A DNA stretch of 64,000 bases from contig NZ_JAAATR010000042.1 of assembly GCF_009907385.1 (NCBI RefSeq), forward strand, positions 124,001 through 188,000. The letters run 5' to 3'. The notes under the pieces were generated by a model. The model was not told where the DNA came from. It saw only the letters and a program-made list of their open reading frames with translations, and ran no database searches. Source of the stretch: Atlantibacter hermannii (GTDB taxonomy: Bacteria; Pseudomonadota; Gammaproteobacteria; Enterobacterales; Enterobacteriaceae). Shown here in pieces: positions 20,425 to 28,007 of this stretch. Numbering within the stretch: the stretch's first letter is position 1; every line of letters starts with the position of its first letter. The position numbers and the translations under genes are program-made.

Positions 20425-21099
20425 ATGTGTGGACGTTTCGCCCAGGCACAAACGCGTGAAGCTTATCTCAGCCAGCTTGCTGAAGCGTTAGAACGCGATA
20501 TTCCTTACGATCCTGAACCCATAGGCCGCTACAACGTCGCGCCCGGCACTAAAGTGCTGCTGCTTAACGAGCGCGAGGCGCAACTGCATCTTGATCCCGT
20601 CCACTGGGGCTACGCGCCGGGCTGGTGGAATAAAGCGCCGCTGATCAATGCGCGCGTGGAAACTGCCGCCTCCAGCCGCATGTTCAAACCGCTGTGGCAG
20701 CATGGTCGGGCGATTGTTTTTGCCGACGGCTGGTTTGAATGGAAAAAAGCAGGCGATAAAAAGCAGCCGTATTTTATTTATCGCCAGGACGGGAAACCGC
20801 TGTTTTTCGCCGCCATTGGCAGTACCCCGTTTGAGCGCGGCGATGAAAACGAAGGTTTTCTCATCGTTACCGCCGCCGCGGACAAGGGCCTGATTGATAT
20901 TCACGACCGACGCCCGCTGGTGCTGACGCCCGACGCGGCGCTGGCCTGGATGAGCCAGGATATCGGCGGCAAAGAAGCCGGGGAGATTGCCAAAGACGGC
21001 GCGGTTCCGGCCGGCGATTTTAGCTGGCATCCGGTGACGCGCAGCGTCGGGAATATCAGAAATCAGGGAGCGGAGTTGATCGCGCCGCTGGAGGAATAG
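20425..21099 (+). CDS. yedK: Abasic site processing protein YedK (SRAP/HMCES family)
   Basis: A 224-residue SRAP-domain protein that forms a thiazolidine DNA-protein crosslink with abasic sites in single-stranded DNA, shielding them from error-prone repair. Activity needs Cys2 freed by removal of Met1. The start is therefore ATG 20425 (MCGRFAQ), which also has an ideal GGGAGGT site, rather than GTG 20419. The other key residues are present at the same numbers as in E. coli: Asn75, Glu105 and His160. In E. coli K-12 yedK is located elsewhere, so its place beside proL is a rearrangement. It converges on the siderophore reductase gene with 2 nt between the stop codons. Confidence 0.94.
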   Translation: MCGRFAQAQTREAYLSQLAEALERDIPYDPEPIGRYNVAPGTKVLLLNEREAQLHLDPVHWGYAPGWWNKAPLINARVETAASSRMFKPLWQHGRAIVFADGWFEWKKAGDKKQPYFIYRQDGKPLFFAAIGSTPFERGDENEGFLIVTAAADKGLIDIHDRRPLVLTPDAALAWMSQDIGGKEAGEIAKDGAVPAGDFSWHPVTRSVGNIRNQGAELIAPLEE

Positions 21100-21101
21100 C
21101 G

Positions 21102-21977
21102 CTATTTATGGCTCCAGTACGCCATAAAGTTCACGCAGGCCCGGTCGAGATGACGTTCGCCGGTGAGATAGCGGCGCAGATTTTTTACGGTGGACGACTC
21201 CCCGGCAACCCAGGCGTAGAACGGTTTTTTACCTTCGGCACGCTCCCAGATTTCGTCCTCCAGCAGACTGCTCGAGGCCAGCGACTGCGACTGACACTGC
21301 GCCCATGCCGGAATATCTACTGTCGCTTTTACCTCGTCCAGCAGTGCGTCGCCATAGCGATCGGACTCGCGCGCAATCCAGTGTACGCGAGCAAAACCAA
21401 ACGCGCTGACATCGTGAATGTCTTCTTTATGCGGCACTTCGATAAACGCCTGCACCGCAGGCGGATGCGCGGATTTCGCCAGTTGTTCAAGAATGCCCAG
21501 GGCGGCAGGCAGCGCGGTTTCGTCGGCGATCAGCAACACCTGATTGATATTGTCAGGCGGCACCCACTCGTAGCCGCCGCTGTCGCCGTCAAACGCCGCA
21601 TCAGGCGCAACCACCAGCAGCCGCTCGCCAGGGCAGGCGTGAGTGGCCCAGCGAGATGCCGGACCGTTTTCCCCGTGCAAAACAAATTCAACGTCCATTT
21701 CCCGCGCGTCGCGGCGCAACGCCCGCAGCGTATAGGTGCGCATTACTGGCCGGATTTCTTTCGGCAGAGCCAGATAATCCTGATACCCGTTATCCCCCTC
21801 CCCTAATCCCTGCGGAAACACGCCATTCTCGCTGAACAGCAGTTTGATGCGCTGGTCCGGCGCTTCGTGCTTCATCTGCGTGACCTGCTCGCCGGTAAAC
21901 ACGCAGCGCAGCAGCGATGGCGTGATCTGATGACGAGATTTCAGCGTGAGGTCAAAGAGTCGATAGCTGGCGGCCAT
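21102..21977 (-). CDS. Siderophore-interacting FAD-binding reductase (ViuB/YqjH-like)
   Basis: A 291-residue member of the siderophore-interacting protein family, flavoproteins that release iron from internalised ferric siderophores by reduction in the cytoplasm. The FAD-binding motif R-x-Y-T is at residues 80-83 (RTYTLR), followed by GPASRWA (residues 106-112), which contacts the FAD phosphates. The C-terminal FNR-like lobe ends in the family-typical Y-W-x-H-K (AYWSHK). The ATG at 21977 was chosen because it begins the conserved domain and has an AAGGAT site; a longer frame to 22136 would add AT-rich promoter sequence. It is divergent from the iutA-like receptor, which suggests it processes the siderophore that receptor imports. 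It could equally serve several siderophores. Confidence 0.88.
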   Translation of the reverse strand: MAASYRLFDLTLKSRHQITPSLLRCVFTGEQVTQMKHEAPDQRIKLLFSENGVFPQGLGEGDNGYQDYLALPKEIRPVMRTYTLRALRRDAREMDVEFVLHGENGPASRWATHACPGERLLVVAPDAAFDGDSGGYEWVPPDNINQVLLIADETALPAALGILEQLAKSAHPPAVQAFIEVPHKEDIHDVSAFGFARVHWIARESDRYGDALLDEVKATVDIPAWAQCQSQSLASSSLLEDEIWERAEGKKPFYAWVAGESSTVKNLRRYLTGERHLDRACVNFMAYWSHK

Positions 21978-22044
21978 AGCGATGGATCCTTGCAGAATGG
22001 ATGAGTGGGCTGATAACCCCTCAATAAATAAGGAGATACTGATA

Positions 22045-22064
22045 AATATTTGCAAGCAAATATT
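22045..22064. promoter_or_regulatory. 20-bp palindrome in the iron-gene promoter region
   Basis: AATATTTGC and its exact complement GCAAATATT are separated by two bases, giving a 20-bp palindrome. It lies 68-87 nt upstream of the reductase start, on the opposite side of the region from the Fur-like box. A regulator site is likely; the regulator is unknown. Confidence 0.5.
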
Positions 22065-22094
22065 GCAAAAACGCTTGTCTTTGTAAATGTAATA

Positions 22095-22115
22095 AATATC
22101 ATTATGAGAATAATT
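22095..22115. promoter_or_regulatory. Putative Fur box between reductase and receptor genes
   Basis: The sequence ATATCATTATGAGAATAATT resembles the Fur consensus (GATAATGATAATCATTATC), with the ATTAT/ATAAT inverted core in place. It sits centrally between two divergent iron-uptake genes, where iron-dependent repression is expected. Confidence 0.65.
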
Positions 22116-22194
22116 ACCAATACAAAAAATCTGCAACTGCTTGTGCTGCGTCTTTTATCGGGGCAAGGCACGTAACGTAATGGAATAACAACTG

Positions 22195-24393
22195 ATGATA
22201 GCCAACCGCCGTAACCGCTGGGTGCTGAACCCCGTGCTGCTTGCCCTGCTTTCTACTCCTGCTTTCGCTGCTGAGACCACAGACGATACCCTGGTGGTGT
22301 CCGCCAACCGCGCGCATCGCAGCGCCACCGATATGGCGCAAACCACCTGGGTCATTGAAAAGCAGGAAATCGAACAACAGTTGCAGGGCGGCAAAGAGAT
22401 CAAAGAGATCCTCGCCCAGCTCATTCCGGGGATGGACGTCAGCAGCCAGGGCCGCACCAACTACGGCATGAATATGCGCGGACGTTCGATGATGGTGATG
22501 GTGGACGGCGTGCGTCTCAATTCATCGCGTACCGACAGCCGCCAGCTGGATGCCATCGATCCGTTTAATATCGATCGCATCGAGGTCATTTCCGGCGCGA
22601 CGTCACTCTACGGCGGCGGCAGTACCGGCGGATTGATTAATATCGTCACCAAAAAAGGCCAGCCGGAGCAGGAAGTCGAGCTACAGCTGGGCGGCAAAAG
22701 CGGCTTTAACAGCCATAACGATCATGATGAAAACGTTGCGGCGGCGGTGAGCGGCGGTAACGATAACGCATCGGGCCGCATGTCCGTTTCGTACCAGCGT
22801 TTTGGCGGCTGGTATGACGGTAACGGCGATGAAGTCATTATCGATAATACCCAGACCGGCTTACAGTATTCCGACCGTCTGGACGTGATGGGCACCGGGA
22901 CGATCAATATCAATGACACCCAGCAGCTCCAGCTCACCACCCAGTACTACAAAAGCCAGGCGGATGGCGATCACGGTCTGTATCTGGGCCGCAACTTCTC
23001 CGCCGTTACCGGCCAGGGCAACGCGTATAACGCCAGCAATCTCGATTCCGATCGAATCCCGGCCACCGAACGTCACTTAATCAATCTGCAATATTCCAAT
23101 ACTGATTTCTGGGGCCAGGATTTGGTGGCGCAGATTTATTATCGTGACGAATCGCTGACCTTTTATCCGTTCCCGACGCTGGGCCGTACCGGCGTCACCA
23201 GCATTGGCGCTTCCCAGCAGAAAACCGATTTTTACGGCGGCAAGCTGACGCTTAACAGCACGCTGTTCGATAGCCTGAACCTGACCTACGGCGTGGATGC
23301 CGAGCATGAAACTTTCGACGCCAACCAGCAGTTCTTCGACCTGGCGAAAGCCCAGCAGTCCGGCGGGATGACGCTGGATAACAGCTACAACGTGGGGCGT
23401 TATCCGGGCTACAGCATCACCAACCTCGCGCCGTTCCTGCAAACCAGCTATGACATCAACGACATCTTCACCCTGAGCGGCGGCGTGCGCTACCAGCACA
23501 CGGAAAACAAAGTGGATGATTTTGTCGGCTACGCCCAGCAGCAGGCGATCGCCACCGGCGCGGCCACGTCCGCAGACGCGGTGCCGGGCGGCAAAACCGA
23601 CTATAACAACTTCCTGTTTAACGCCGGTCTGCTGGCGCACCTGACCGAACGCCAGCAAACCTGGTTTAACTTCTCCCAGGGTTTTGAAATCCCGGATCTG
23701 GCCAAATATTACGGTTCCGGCACTTACCGTCTCAATAACGGTCATTACCAGCTGCTGAACAGCGTTAACGTAAACGACTCGACGCTGGACGGCATCAAAG
23801 TGAATGCCTATGAGCTCGGCTGGCGTTATACCGGAGACAATCTGCGTACCCAACTGGCGGCCTACTATTCCCTGTCCGACAAAACGATTTCCATCAACAA
23901 AACCGATATGACCATCAATCTCGACGATGACAAACGTCGCATTTACGGTCTTGAAGGCGCGGTGGATTACTTCTTTGCCGACAGCGACTGGAGCACCGGC
24001 GCGACCTTTAACGTGATCAAGTCGGAAACCAAACAGGACGGCAAGTGGGAAAAACTCACCGTTGACGCCGCCAGCCCGTCGAAAGCCACCGCGTATGTGG
24101 GCTGGGCGCCGGGCGACTGGAGCCTGCGCGTGCAGACCCAGCAAACCTTTGACCTGACCGACAGTACCGGGAAGAAAATCGAGGGTTATAACACCATTGA
24201 TGTGCTGAGCAGCTATAACCTGCCGGTGGGTAAAGTAAGCTTCAGCGTCGAGAACCTGCTGGATGAAGACTACACCACCACCTGGGGGCAGCGCGCGCCG
24301 GGGCTGTATAGCCCGACATACGGTGCCGCCGATCTGTATACCTATAAAGGCCGTGGACGGACCTTTGGCGTGAACTACTCGGTACTGTTCTAA
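22195..24393 (+). CDS. iutA: TonB-dependent ferric aerobactin receptor, IutA-like
   Basis: A 732-residue outer-membrane receptor, the same length as plasmid-type IutA and alignable to it end to end by recall, including DGVRLNSSRTDSRQLD in the plug and GRGRTFGVNYSVLF at the C-terminus. The signal peptide ends at AFA (cleavage after residue 25). The TonB box DTLVVSA is at residues 31-37, followed by the plug domain (to about residue 170) and a 22-strand barrel ending in Phe. No iucABCD synthesis genes are nearby, so the cell probably takes aerobactin made by others. Similar chromosomal IutA homologues are known in Klebsiella and relatives, so a strict claim of aerobactin specificity is inference. 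Fur control is suggested by the upstream box. Confidence 0.88.
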   Translation: MIANRRNRWVLNPVLLALLSTPAFAAETTDDTLVVSANRAHRSATDMAQTTWVIEKQEIEQQLQGGKEIKEILAQLIPGMDVSSQGRTNYGMNMRGRSMMVMVDGVRLNSSRTDSRQLDAIDPFNIDRIEVISGATSLYGGGSTGGLINIVTKKGQPEQEVELQLGGKSGFNSHNDHDENVAAAVSGGNDNASGRMSVSYQRFGGWYDGNGDEVIIDNTQTGLQYSDRLDVMGTGTININDTQQLQLTTQYYKSQADGDHGLYLGRNFSAVTGQGNAYNASNLDSDRIPATERHLINLQYSNTDFWGQDLVAQIYYRDESLTFYPFPTLGRTGVTSIGASQQKTDFYGGKLTLNSTLFDSLNLTYGVDAEHETFDANQQFFDLAKAQQSGGMTLDNSYNVGRYPGYSITNLAPFLQTSYDINDIFTLSGGVRYQHTENKVDDFVGYAQQQAIATGAATSADAVPGGKTDYNNFLFNAGLLAHLTERQQTWFNFSQGFEIPDLAKYYGSGTYRLNNGHYQLLNSVNVNDSTLDGIKVNAYELGWRYTGDNLRTQLAAYYSLSDKTISINKTDMTINLDDDKRRIYGLEGAVDYFFADSDWSTGATFNVIKSETKQDGKWEKLTVDAASPSKATAYVGWAPGDWSLRVQTQQTFDLTDSTGKKIEGYNTIDVLSSYNLPVGKVSFSVENLLDEDYTTTWGQRAPGLYSPTYGAADLYTYKGRGRTFGVNYSVLF

Positions 24394-24396
24394 AAC

Positions 24397-24423
24397 AAAA
24401 GGGAGCCGCGAAGGCTCCCTTTT
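24397..24423. terminator. Bidirectional terminator between iutA and the SorC regulator gene
   Basis: An 11-bp perfect stem AAAAGGGAGCC / GGCTCCCTTTT with a 5-nt loop. The A-rich and T-rich ends let it serve both convergent genes. Confidence 0.85.
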
Positions 24424-24437
24424 GCTATCCGCAACGC

Positions 24438-25400
24438 TTACTGCGTCATACTCAAAATCGTGCGGATATTGCGCGCGCTGGTGGCGATAATATCAATCGC
24501 CCCGGTGCGTAACGCGCCCATAATCGACATCGCTTTGGTGTTCTCCGAGGCAATAGCTATCACACAGGGGATCTGGCGCAGTTCTTCCACGCTCAGTCCA
24601 ATAACCCGGTCGTCCATGACGGTATTAACGTGTTTGCCCTGGGCGTTGAAGAAGTCATACCCCGCGATATCCCCGGTCACGCCCTGGTGCAGACTGGCGT
24701 CGTTAATTTCCTGCGGGGTGAACCAGCCCAGCTTCACCATATAGCTGTTCTCGTTCATATCGCCGATACCCACCAGCGCGATGTCCGCTTTGCGGGCGCG
24801 ATCGAGGGTCTCTTTGATGGTGCCGTTGCGCATCAGCGCGGCTTTCAGTTCCGGGTTTTCCACATAGGCGGGCGCGTACAGCGACTCGCTGCTGCCGCCG
24901 TATTTTTTCGCCAGCAGGCGGCTGATGTGGTCGGCGTTGATCACGTCGCCGGTGCGGTGCGTGCCGCCGATCCCGCAGATAAAGCGGCAATCTTTGGCCT
25001 GAATCGGGCTGGTGTATTCCGCCACCGCCGCCACGTTGCGGCCCTGACCGACGGTCACCACCATATTGTCGCGCAGATTATTCGCGAGATAGCCGGATAC
25101 CAGGGCAGCCACCTGGCGACGCTGTTCGTCTTCATCATTATGGTCGAGGGCAATCAACGCGCGGCTTATCGGGAAGCGCTCCTGCATTTGCTTTTCAAGC
25201 TGGGTGCTGAACACCGGGTGGTAGCGAACATTGATTTCAACAATGCCCTCTTCTTTGGCGCGCTTAAGCAGGCGTCCAACTTTAATGCGGGAAAAACCAA
25301 AACGATTCGCGATCTCTTCCTGAGTCACCTCATCGCAGTAGTACGCAATAGCGATCTCGGTGAGTAGTTCAAAATCCTGGCTCTGGCTGGATTTGTCCAT
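24438..25400 (-). CDS. SorC-family transcriptional regulator of the apionate-type operon
   Basis: A 320-residue protein with an N-terminal helix-turn-helix (about residues 22-52, with TQEEIANRFGFSRIKVGRLLK) and the C-terminal SorC/DeoR-like sugar-phosphate effector domain (IGGTHRTGDVINADH, GIGDMNENSYM, MDDRVIGLS). SorC proteins usually respond to a phosphorylated pathway intermediate. Three in-frame starts exist: TTG 25466, ATG 25418 and ATG 25400. ATG 25400 has the best upstream GGAGA and gives a typical family length. It lies downstream of the catabolic operon on the same strand, separated by a hairpin. The GTTCA-NN-TGAAC sites near 31.4 kb are its probable operators, by inference. Confidence 0.85.
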   Translation of the reverse strand: MDKSSQSQDFELLTEIAIAYYCDEVTQEEIANRFGFSRIKVGRLLKRAKEEGIVEINVRYHPVFSTQLEKQMQERFPISRALIALDHNDEDEQRRQVAALVSGYLANNLRDNMVVTVGQGRNVAAVAEYTSPIQAKDCRFICGIGGTHRTGDVINADHISRLLAKKYGGSSESLYAPAYVENPELKAALMRNGTIKETLDRARKADIALVGIGDMNENSYMVKLGWFTPQEINDASLHQGVTGDIAGYDFFNAQGKHVNTVMDDRVIGLSVEELRQIPCVIAIASENTKAMSIMGALRTGAIDIIATSARNIRTILSMTQ

Positions 25401-25492
25401 GCGAGGCGCGTTCTCCATTGAGGGGGAAGTGATTAATTCTATTACGATAGCCGCAAATTGTACCAAATTTTAAACATTATGCCGAAAACGAT

Positions 25493-25519
25493 GCTCTGCC
25501 GCGTAAGTCGCGGCAGAGC
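25493..25519 (-). terminator. Hairpin at the end of the catabolic operon
   Basis: An 11-bp perfect GC-rich stem GCTCTGCCGCG / CGCGGCAGAGC with a TAAGT loop lies directly after the oxidoisomerase gene. On the minus strand it is followed by ATCGTTTTC, only a weak T-run, so it may terminate partly and let some transcription reach the regulator gene. Confidence 0.6.
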
Positions 25520-25526
25520 CTGTTGA

Positions 25527-26384
25527 TTAACGCTTGATGCTATCGATTTTCAGCATCCGGGCAATCACTTTATCCAGTTCCTGCTCTTCAAAAATCACTT
25601 TCCAGTCCGGCTTCACGATTTTCTCGCGGCCATACTCCATGGCGATCATACAGGCATCGGAGAACGGGTTAGTGGCGCGGAACGCCACGGCCAGGGCAAT
25701 CTGGATATGTCCATACAGCATCGCTTTCGCCGCTTCTTCCGGTACGCCGCTGTGCTTGACGGTTTCATCCAGCGCTTCTTTCATAAACGCGCCGACCATG
25801 CAGGCCACGGTTTCCACCAGCGTCGGCTCCAGGTAGGCCAGCTGTTTCACCGTTACCCAGTGCAACTGCTCGACCGGGCCGTACATGCAGCTGATTACCT
25901 TGCTCAGCTCGGCTTTTTGCGCGTCGCTGCCGGTTTCATAAGAAGCCGCAACATGCTGCACCGCCGCCACGCCGCCGAAGGCATCCGCGTGTTCTTCTTT
26001 GGTGTAACGCTGGAGGAACACCGACGGATGGCACGGATGCGCCACCGCGTACTCAATGCCGTCGCGCTGGGCGATCAGATTGGCGTAGGCCGCAGCCGGG
26101 TCGAGGGTCAGCAGTACCGCGCCGGGTTTCATCTGCGGCACCACGGCTTCAGACACTTTGCCCAGCACGATATCCGGCACCGCCAGAATCACCACATCGC
26201 TCACCGGCACCACGGACTGCGCGTCGGAAAGCTCACGGCCCTTATCAGTAACCTGTTGCTGCGCGGCCGGTGAGTTTTCACAGTAGAACACCTGATAATC
26301 GCTGTTCTGGAAATTCGCCGAAATACGCATCCCCATTTTGCCGCCCGCACCGATGACAGTAATAGTTTTCAATTCAGCAGACAT
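25527..26384 (-). CDS. apnO: ApnO-like NAD-dependent oxidoisomerase (phosphogluconate dehydrogenase-type fold)
   Basis: A 285-residue protein with an N-terminal Rossmann fold (VIGAGGKMGMR, residues 10-20) and a helical C-terminal domain of the phosphogluconate dehydrogenase C-terminal type. A conserved AHPCHPSVF lies in the middle. This architecture matches the D-apionate oxidoisomerases, which convert D-apionate to 3-oxo-isoapionate with NAD. The assignment rests on fold plus context: the next gene is an OiaC-like decarboxylase and the rest of the operon handles its expected product L-erythrulose. The ATG at 26384 has a GGGAG site and overlaps the previous gene by 11 nt. Alternatives are another hydroxy-acid or 2-keto-acid dehydrogenase of the same fold. 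Last gene of the minus-strand operon. Confidence 0.68.
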   Translation of the reverse strand: MSAELKTITVIGAGGKMGMRISANFQNSDYQVFYCENSPAAQQQVTDKGRELSDAQSVVPVSDVVILAVPDIVLGKVSEAVVPQMKPGAVLLTLDPAAAYANLIAQRDGIEYAVAHPCHPSVFLQRYTKEEHADAFGGVAAVQHVAASYETGSDAQKAELSKVISCMYGPVEQLHWVTVKQLAYLEPTLVETVACMVGAFMKEALDETVKHSGVPEEAAKAMLYGHIQIALAVAFRATNPFSDACMIAMEYGREKIVKPDWKVIFEEQELDKVIARMLKIDSIKR

Positions 26385-27219
26385 GATGTGACTCCCTGGA
26401 TATCGTTGAGGAATGATTAGAGGTTTGTTTATCAAGCAGATACTTCATGTTGTGTTCTGTCCAGGCCGCTTCGACGCGGCAGGAACGTTCACCGTCGCCC
26501 TGCCAGGGCAACCAGTGCTCAATAATCTGGTTAATACCGCGGGTTTGCGGCTCGATTTGCTGATAAATCTCGTCGTAGCGCAGCAGGCCTTCGCCGAGCT
26601 TCGCGCCCGCAAGGGTAAAGCCCACCCAGCCGTCGCGGCGCGAGAAGGCAAAATCTTTGACGTGCCAGTTCAGGACGTATGGCGCGGTTTTCGCCACCAC
26701 CTCCATCGGCGACTCCAGGCTGGCGACGCAGTTGGCCGGGTCGAGGCAGATGCCCACCAGCCCCGAGTTAATCGCTTTTACCAGCGCGACGTTGTCGTCA
26801 GTAGGCACCTGTTCGTAGGTTTCCAGGCAAATCGCCACGCCCTGATTTTCAAAGGCCGGCAGCACGCTTTCCACGCTGCGCTGGGCTTCGCTGAGCGTCG
26901 GGCGATGTTCCGGGCTGTTGATCATGGTGCGCAACAGGGCGCACTCCAGCTCGCCGGCAATCGCCAGGTAGCGTTGCAGATGCGCGGGCATCACGCCTTT
27001 GGTGCCCAGTTCGAGCGTGACGCCCGCCCGCGCGGCATGTTGGGCCAGGCGCGCCAGTTCGCTGGATGGCCAGTCGGTGATTGGCGCGTAATCGCAAATC
27101 TGGAACACCGTCGCGCCAAGCCGCGCGCTGTCGTCGATGGCCTCAAACAGGCTCATCGGTTTGGGCGCTTTCTCTGACAGCTGCCAGAAATAAGCGTAAG
27201 TACTGAGTCCGAGTTTCAT
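26374..27219 (-). CDS. oiaC: OiaC-like 3-oxo-isoapionate decarboxylase (xylose isomerase-like TIM barrel)
   Basis: A 281-residue protein of the sugar phosphate isomerase/epimerase superfamily (AP-endonuclease-2 type TIM barrel). The usual divalent-metal ligands are visible: Glu133 (ICLETYEQ), Asp160 (CLDPAN), His186 (NWHVKD) and Glu234 (IIEHWLPW). In D-apionate pathways an enzyme of this superfamily, OiaC, decarboxylates 3-oxo-isoapionate to L-erythrulose, which is exactly the substrate the adjoining kinase would need. By sequence alone it could also be a tetrose or pentose isomerase or epimerase. It overlaps the upstream TIM gene by 4 nt and the downstream oxidoisomerase gene by 11 nt, so tight translational coupling is expected. 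Confidence 0.65.
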   Translation of the reverse strand: MKLGLSTYAYFWQLSEKAPKPMSLFEAIDDSARLGATVFQICDYAPITDWPSSELARLAQHAARAGVTLELGTKGVMPAHLQRYLAIAGELECALLRTMINSPEHRPTLSEAQRSVESVLPAFENQGVAICLETYEQVPTDDNVALVKAINSGLVGICLDPANCVASLESPMEVVAKTAPYVLNWHVKDFAFSRRDGWVGFTLAGAKLGEGLLRYDEIYQQIEPQTRGINQIIEHWLPWQGDGERSCRVEAAWTEHNMKYLLDKQTSNHSSTISRESHHVC

Positions 27220-28007
27220 GCGCGCTCCTGATTTTCGGCGTGGGTTAACAGGGTGTGGGCTTCATCAAGGATCGCCTGCATCGCGGCGGGCTGATGGGCA
27301 AAGCGGCCCAGAAACAGCCCGTCGACGTGCGGCCACAGCTGGGTCAGCAGCCCGGGTCCGGCGCTGCCGCCGTAGATGACGCGGTGGTCGCCCGGCAGCG
27401 CCAGGAGATGCGCCCGCAGCCCTGCGCACACGGTCTGAATATATTCGGGGGAAGCCGGTTGCGGCGCGCCGATGGCCCACTGCGGCTCCCAGGCAAAAAT
27501 CAAATCCCCGGTGAGGGCGTGTTGTTGCAGAAAATGAATAATCTGGCCCGCTTCCTGAATCGCGAACGCGGTGGCGCTGTCGATGGCCATTTTTTCCGGC
27601 TCGCCAATGCAGATCACCGGCGTTAAGCCATTCTCCAGCGCAAGCTGGACTTTGCGGCAAATCACCGCCTCGTCCTCATGAAAATGACGGCGACGTTCGG
27701 CATGACCGATTTCAACAAACTTCCCGCCCATCTCGCTGACCATGGCCGCGCTGGTTTCGCCGGTCCACGCGCCGGGTTCGGCAGGCGCGATATTTTGCGC
27801 CCCAACCTGCATGGCGGTGCCGTTGAACGCGCGCAGCGCGCCTTCAAGCGCCGGGGCTGACGGGAAGGTAAACAGCGTGGCATCCGGGCAGACGCTCAGC
27901 AGCGGATGCTGGCGCACGATTTCCGCCACCTGGCGGCTCCAGTCGAGGGTTTGCTGATACCCGAAATACATCTTCAGGCTCACGCCGAGCGTCAGTTTTA
28001 CTGACAT
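27216..28007 (-). CDS. lerI: TIM-family L-erythrulose-1-phosphate isomerase (LerI/EryH-like)
   Basis: A 263-residue triosephosphate isomerase paralogue. Catalytic elements are present: Lys12 (SLKMYFG), the histidine in EIGHAERR, the glutamate in AWEPQWAIG and the phosphate-binding YGGSAG and LFLGRFA loops. It departs from housekeeping TIM: the usual NWK is SLK, and the loop reads GAWTGE rather than GAFTGE, the former as in EryH of erythritol pathways. EryH/LerI interconverts L-erythrulose-1-phosphate and D-erythrulose-4-phosphate. The true start is ATG 28007, overlapping the kinase gene by 10 nt; the frame open further upstream is only a shadow of that gene. Ordinary triose-phosphate isomerase activity is the main alternative. 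Confidence 0.7.
   Translation of the reverse strand: MSVKLTLGVSLKMYFGYQQTLDWSRQVAEIVRQHPLLSVCPDATLFTFPSAPALEGALRAFNGTAMQVGAQNIAPAEPGAWTGETSAAMVSEMGGKFVEIGHAERRRHFHEDEAVICRKVQLALENGLTPVICIGEPEKMAIDSATAFAIQEAGQIIHFLQQHALTGDLIFAWEPQWAIGAPQPASPEYIQTVCAGLRAHLLALPGDHRVIYGGSAGPGLLTQLWPHVDGLFLGRFAHQPAAMQAILDEAHTLLTHAENQERA

Noticed and set aside
21978..22136. An N-terminal extension of the siderophore reductase up to 22136
   Set aside because: The extra residues come from AT-rich promoter DNA containing the palindrome and Fur-like box, and lack similarity to the family; the ATG at 21977 begins the conserved domain.
22195..24393. An aerobactin biosynthesis locus
   Set aside because: Only the receptor is present; the flanking genes are a reductase and an unrelated regulator, and no IucA-D-like protein is encoded in the window.
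20260..24423. A recent genomic island integrated at tRNA-Pro
   Set aside because: No integrase, no direct repeat of the tRNA 3' end and no mobile element was seen; base composition after the tRNA matches the backbone.
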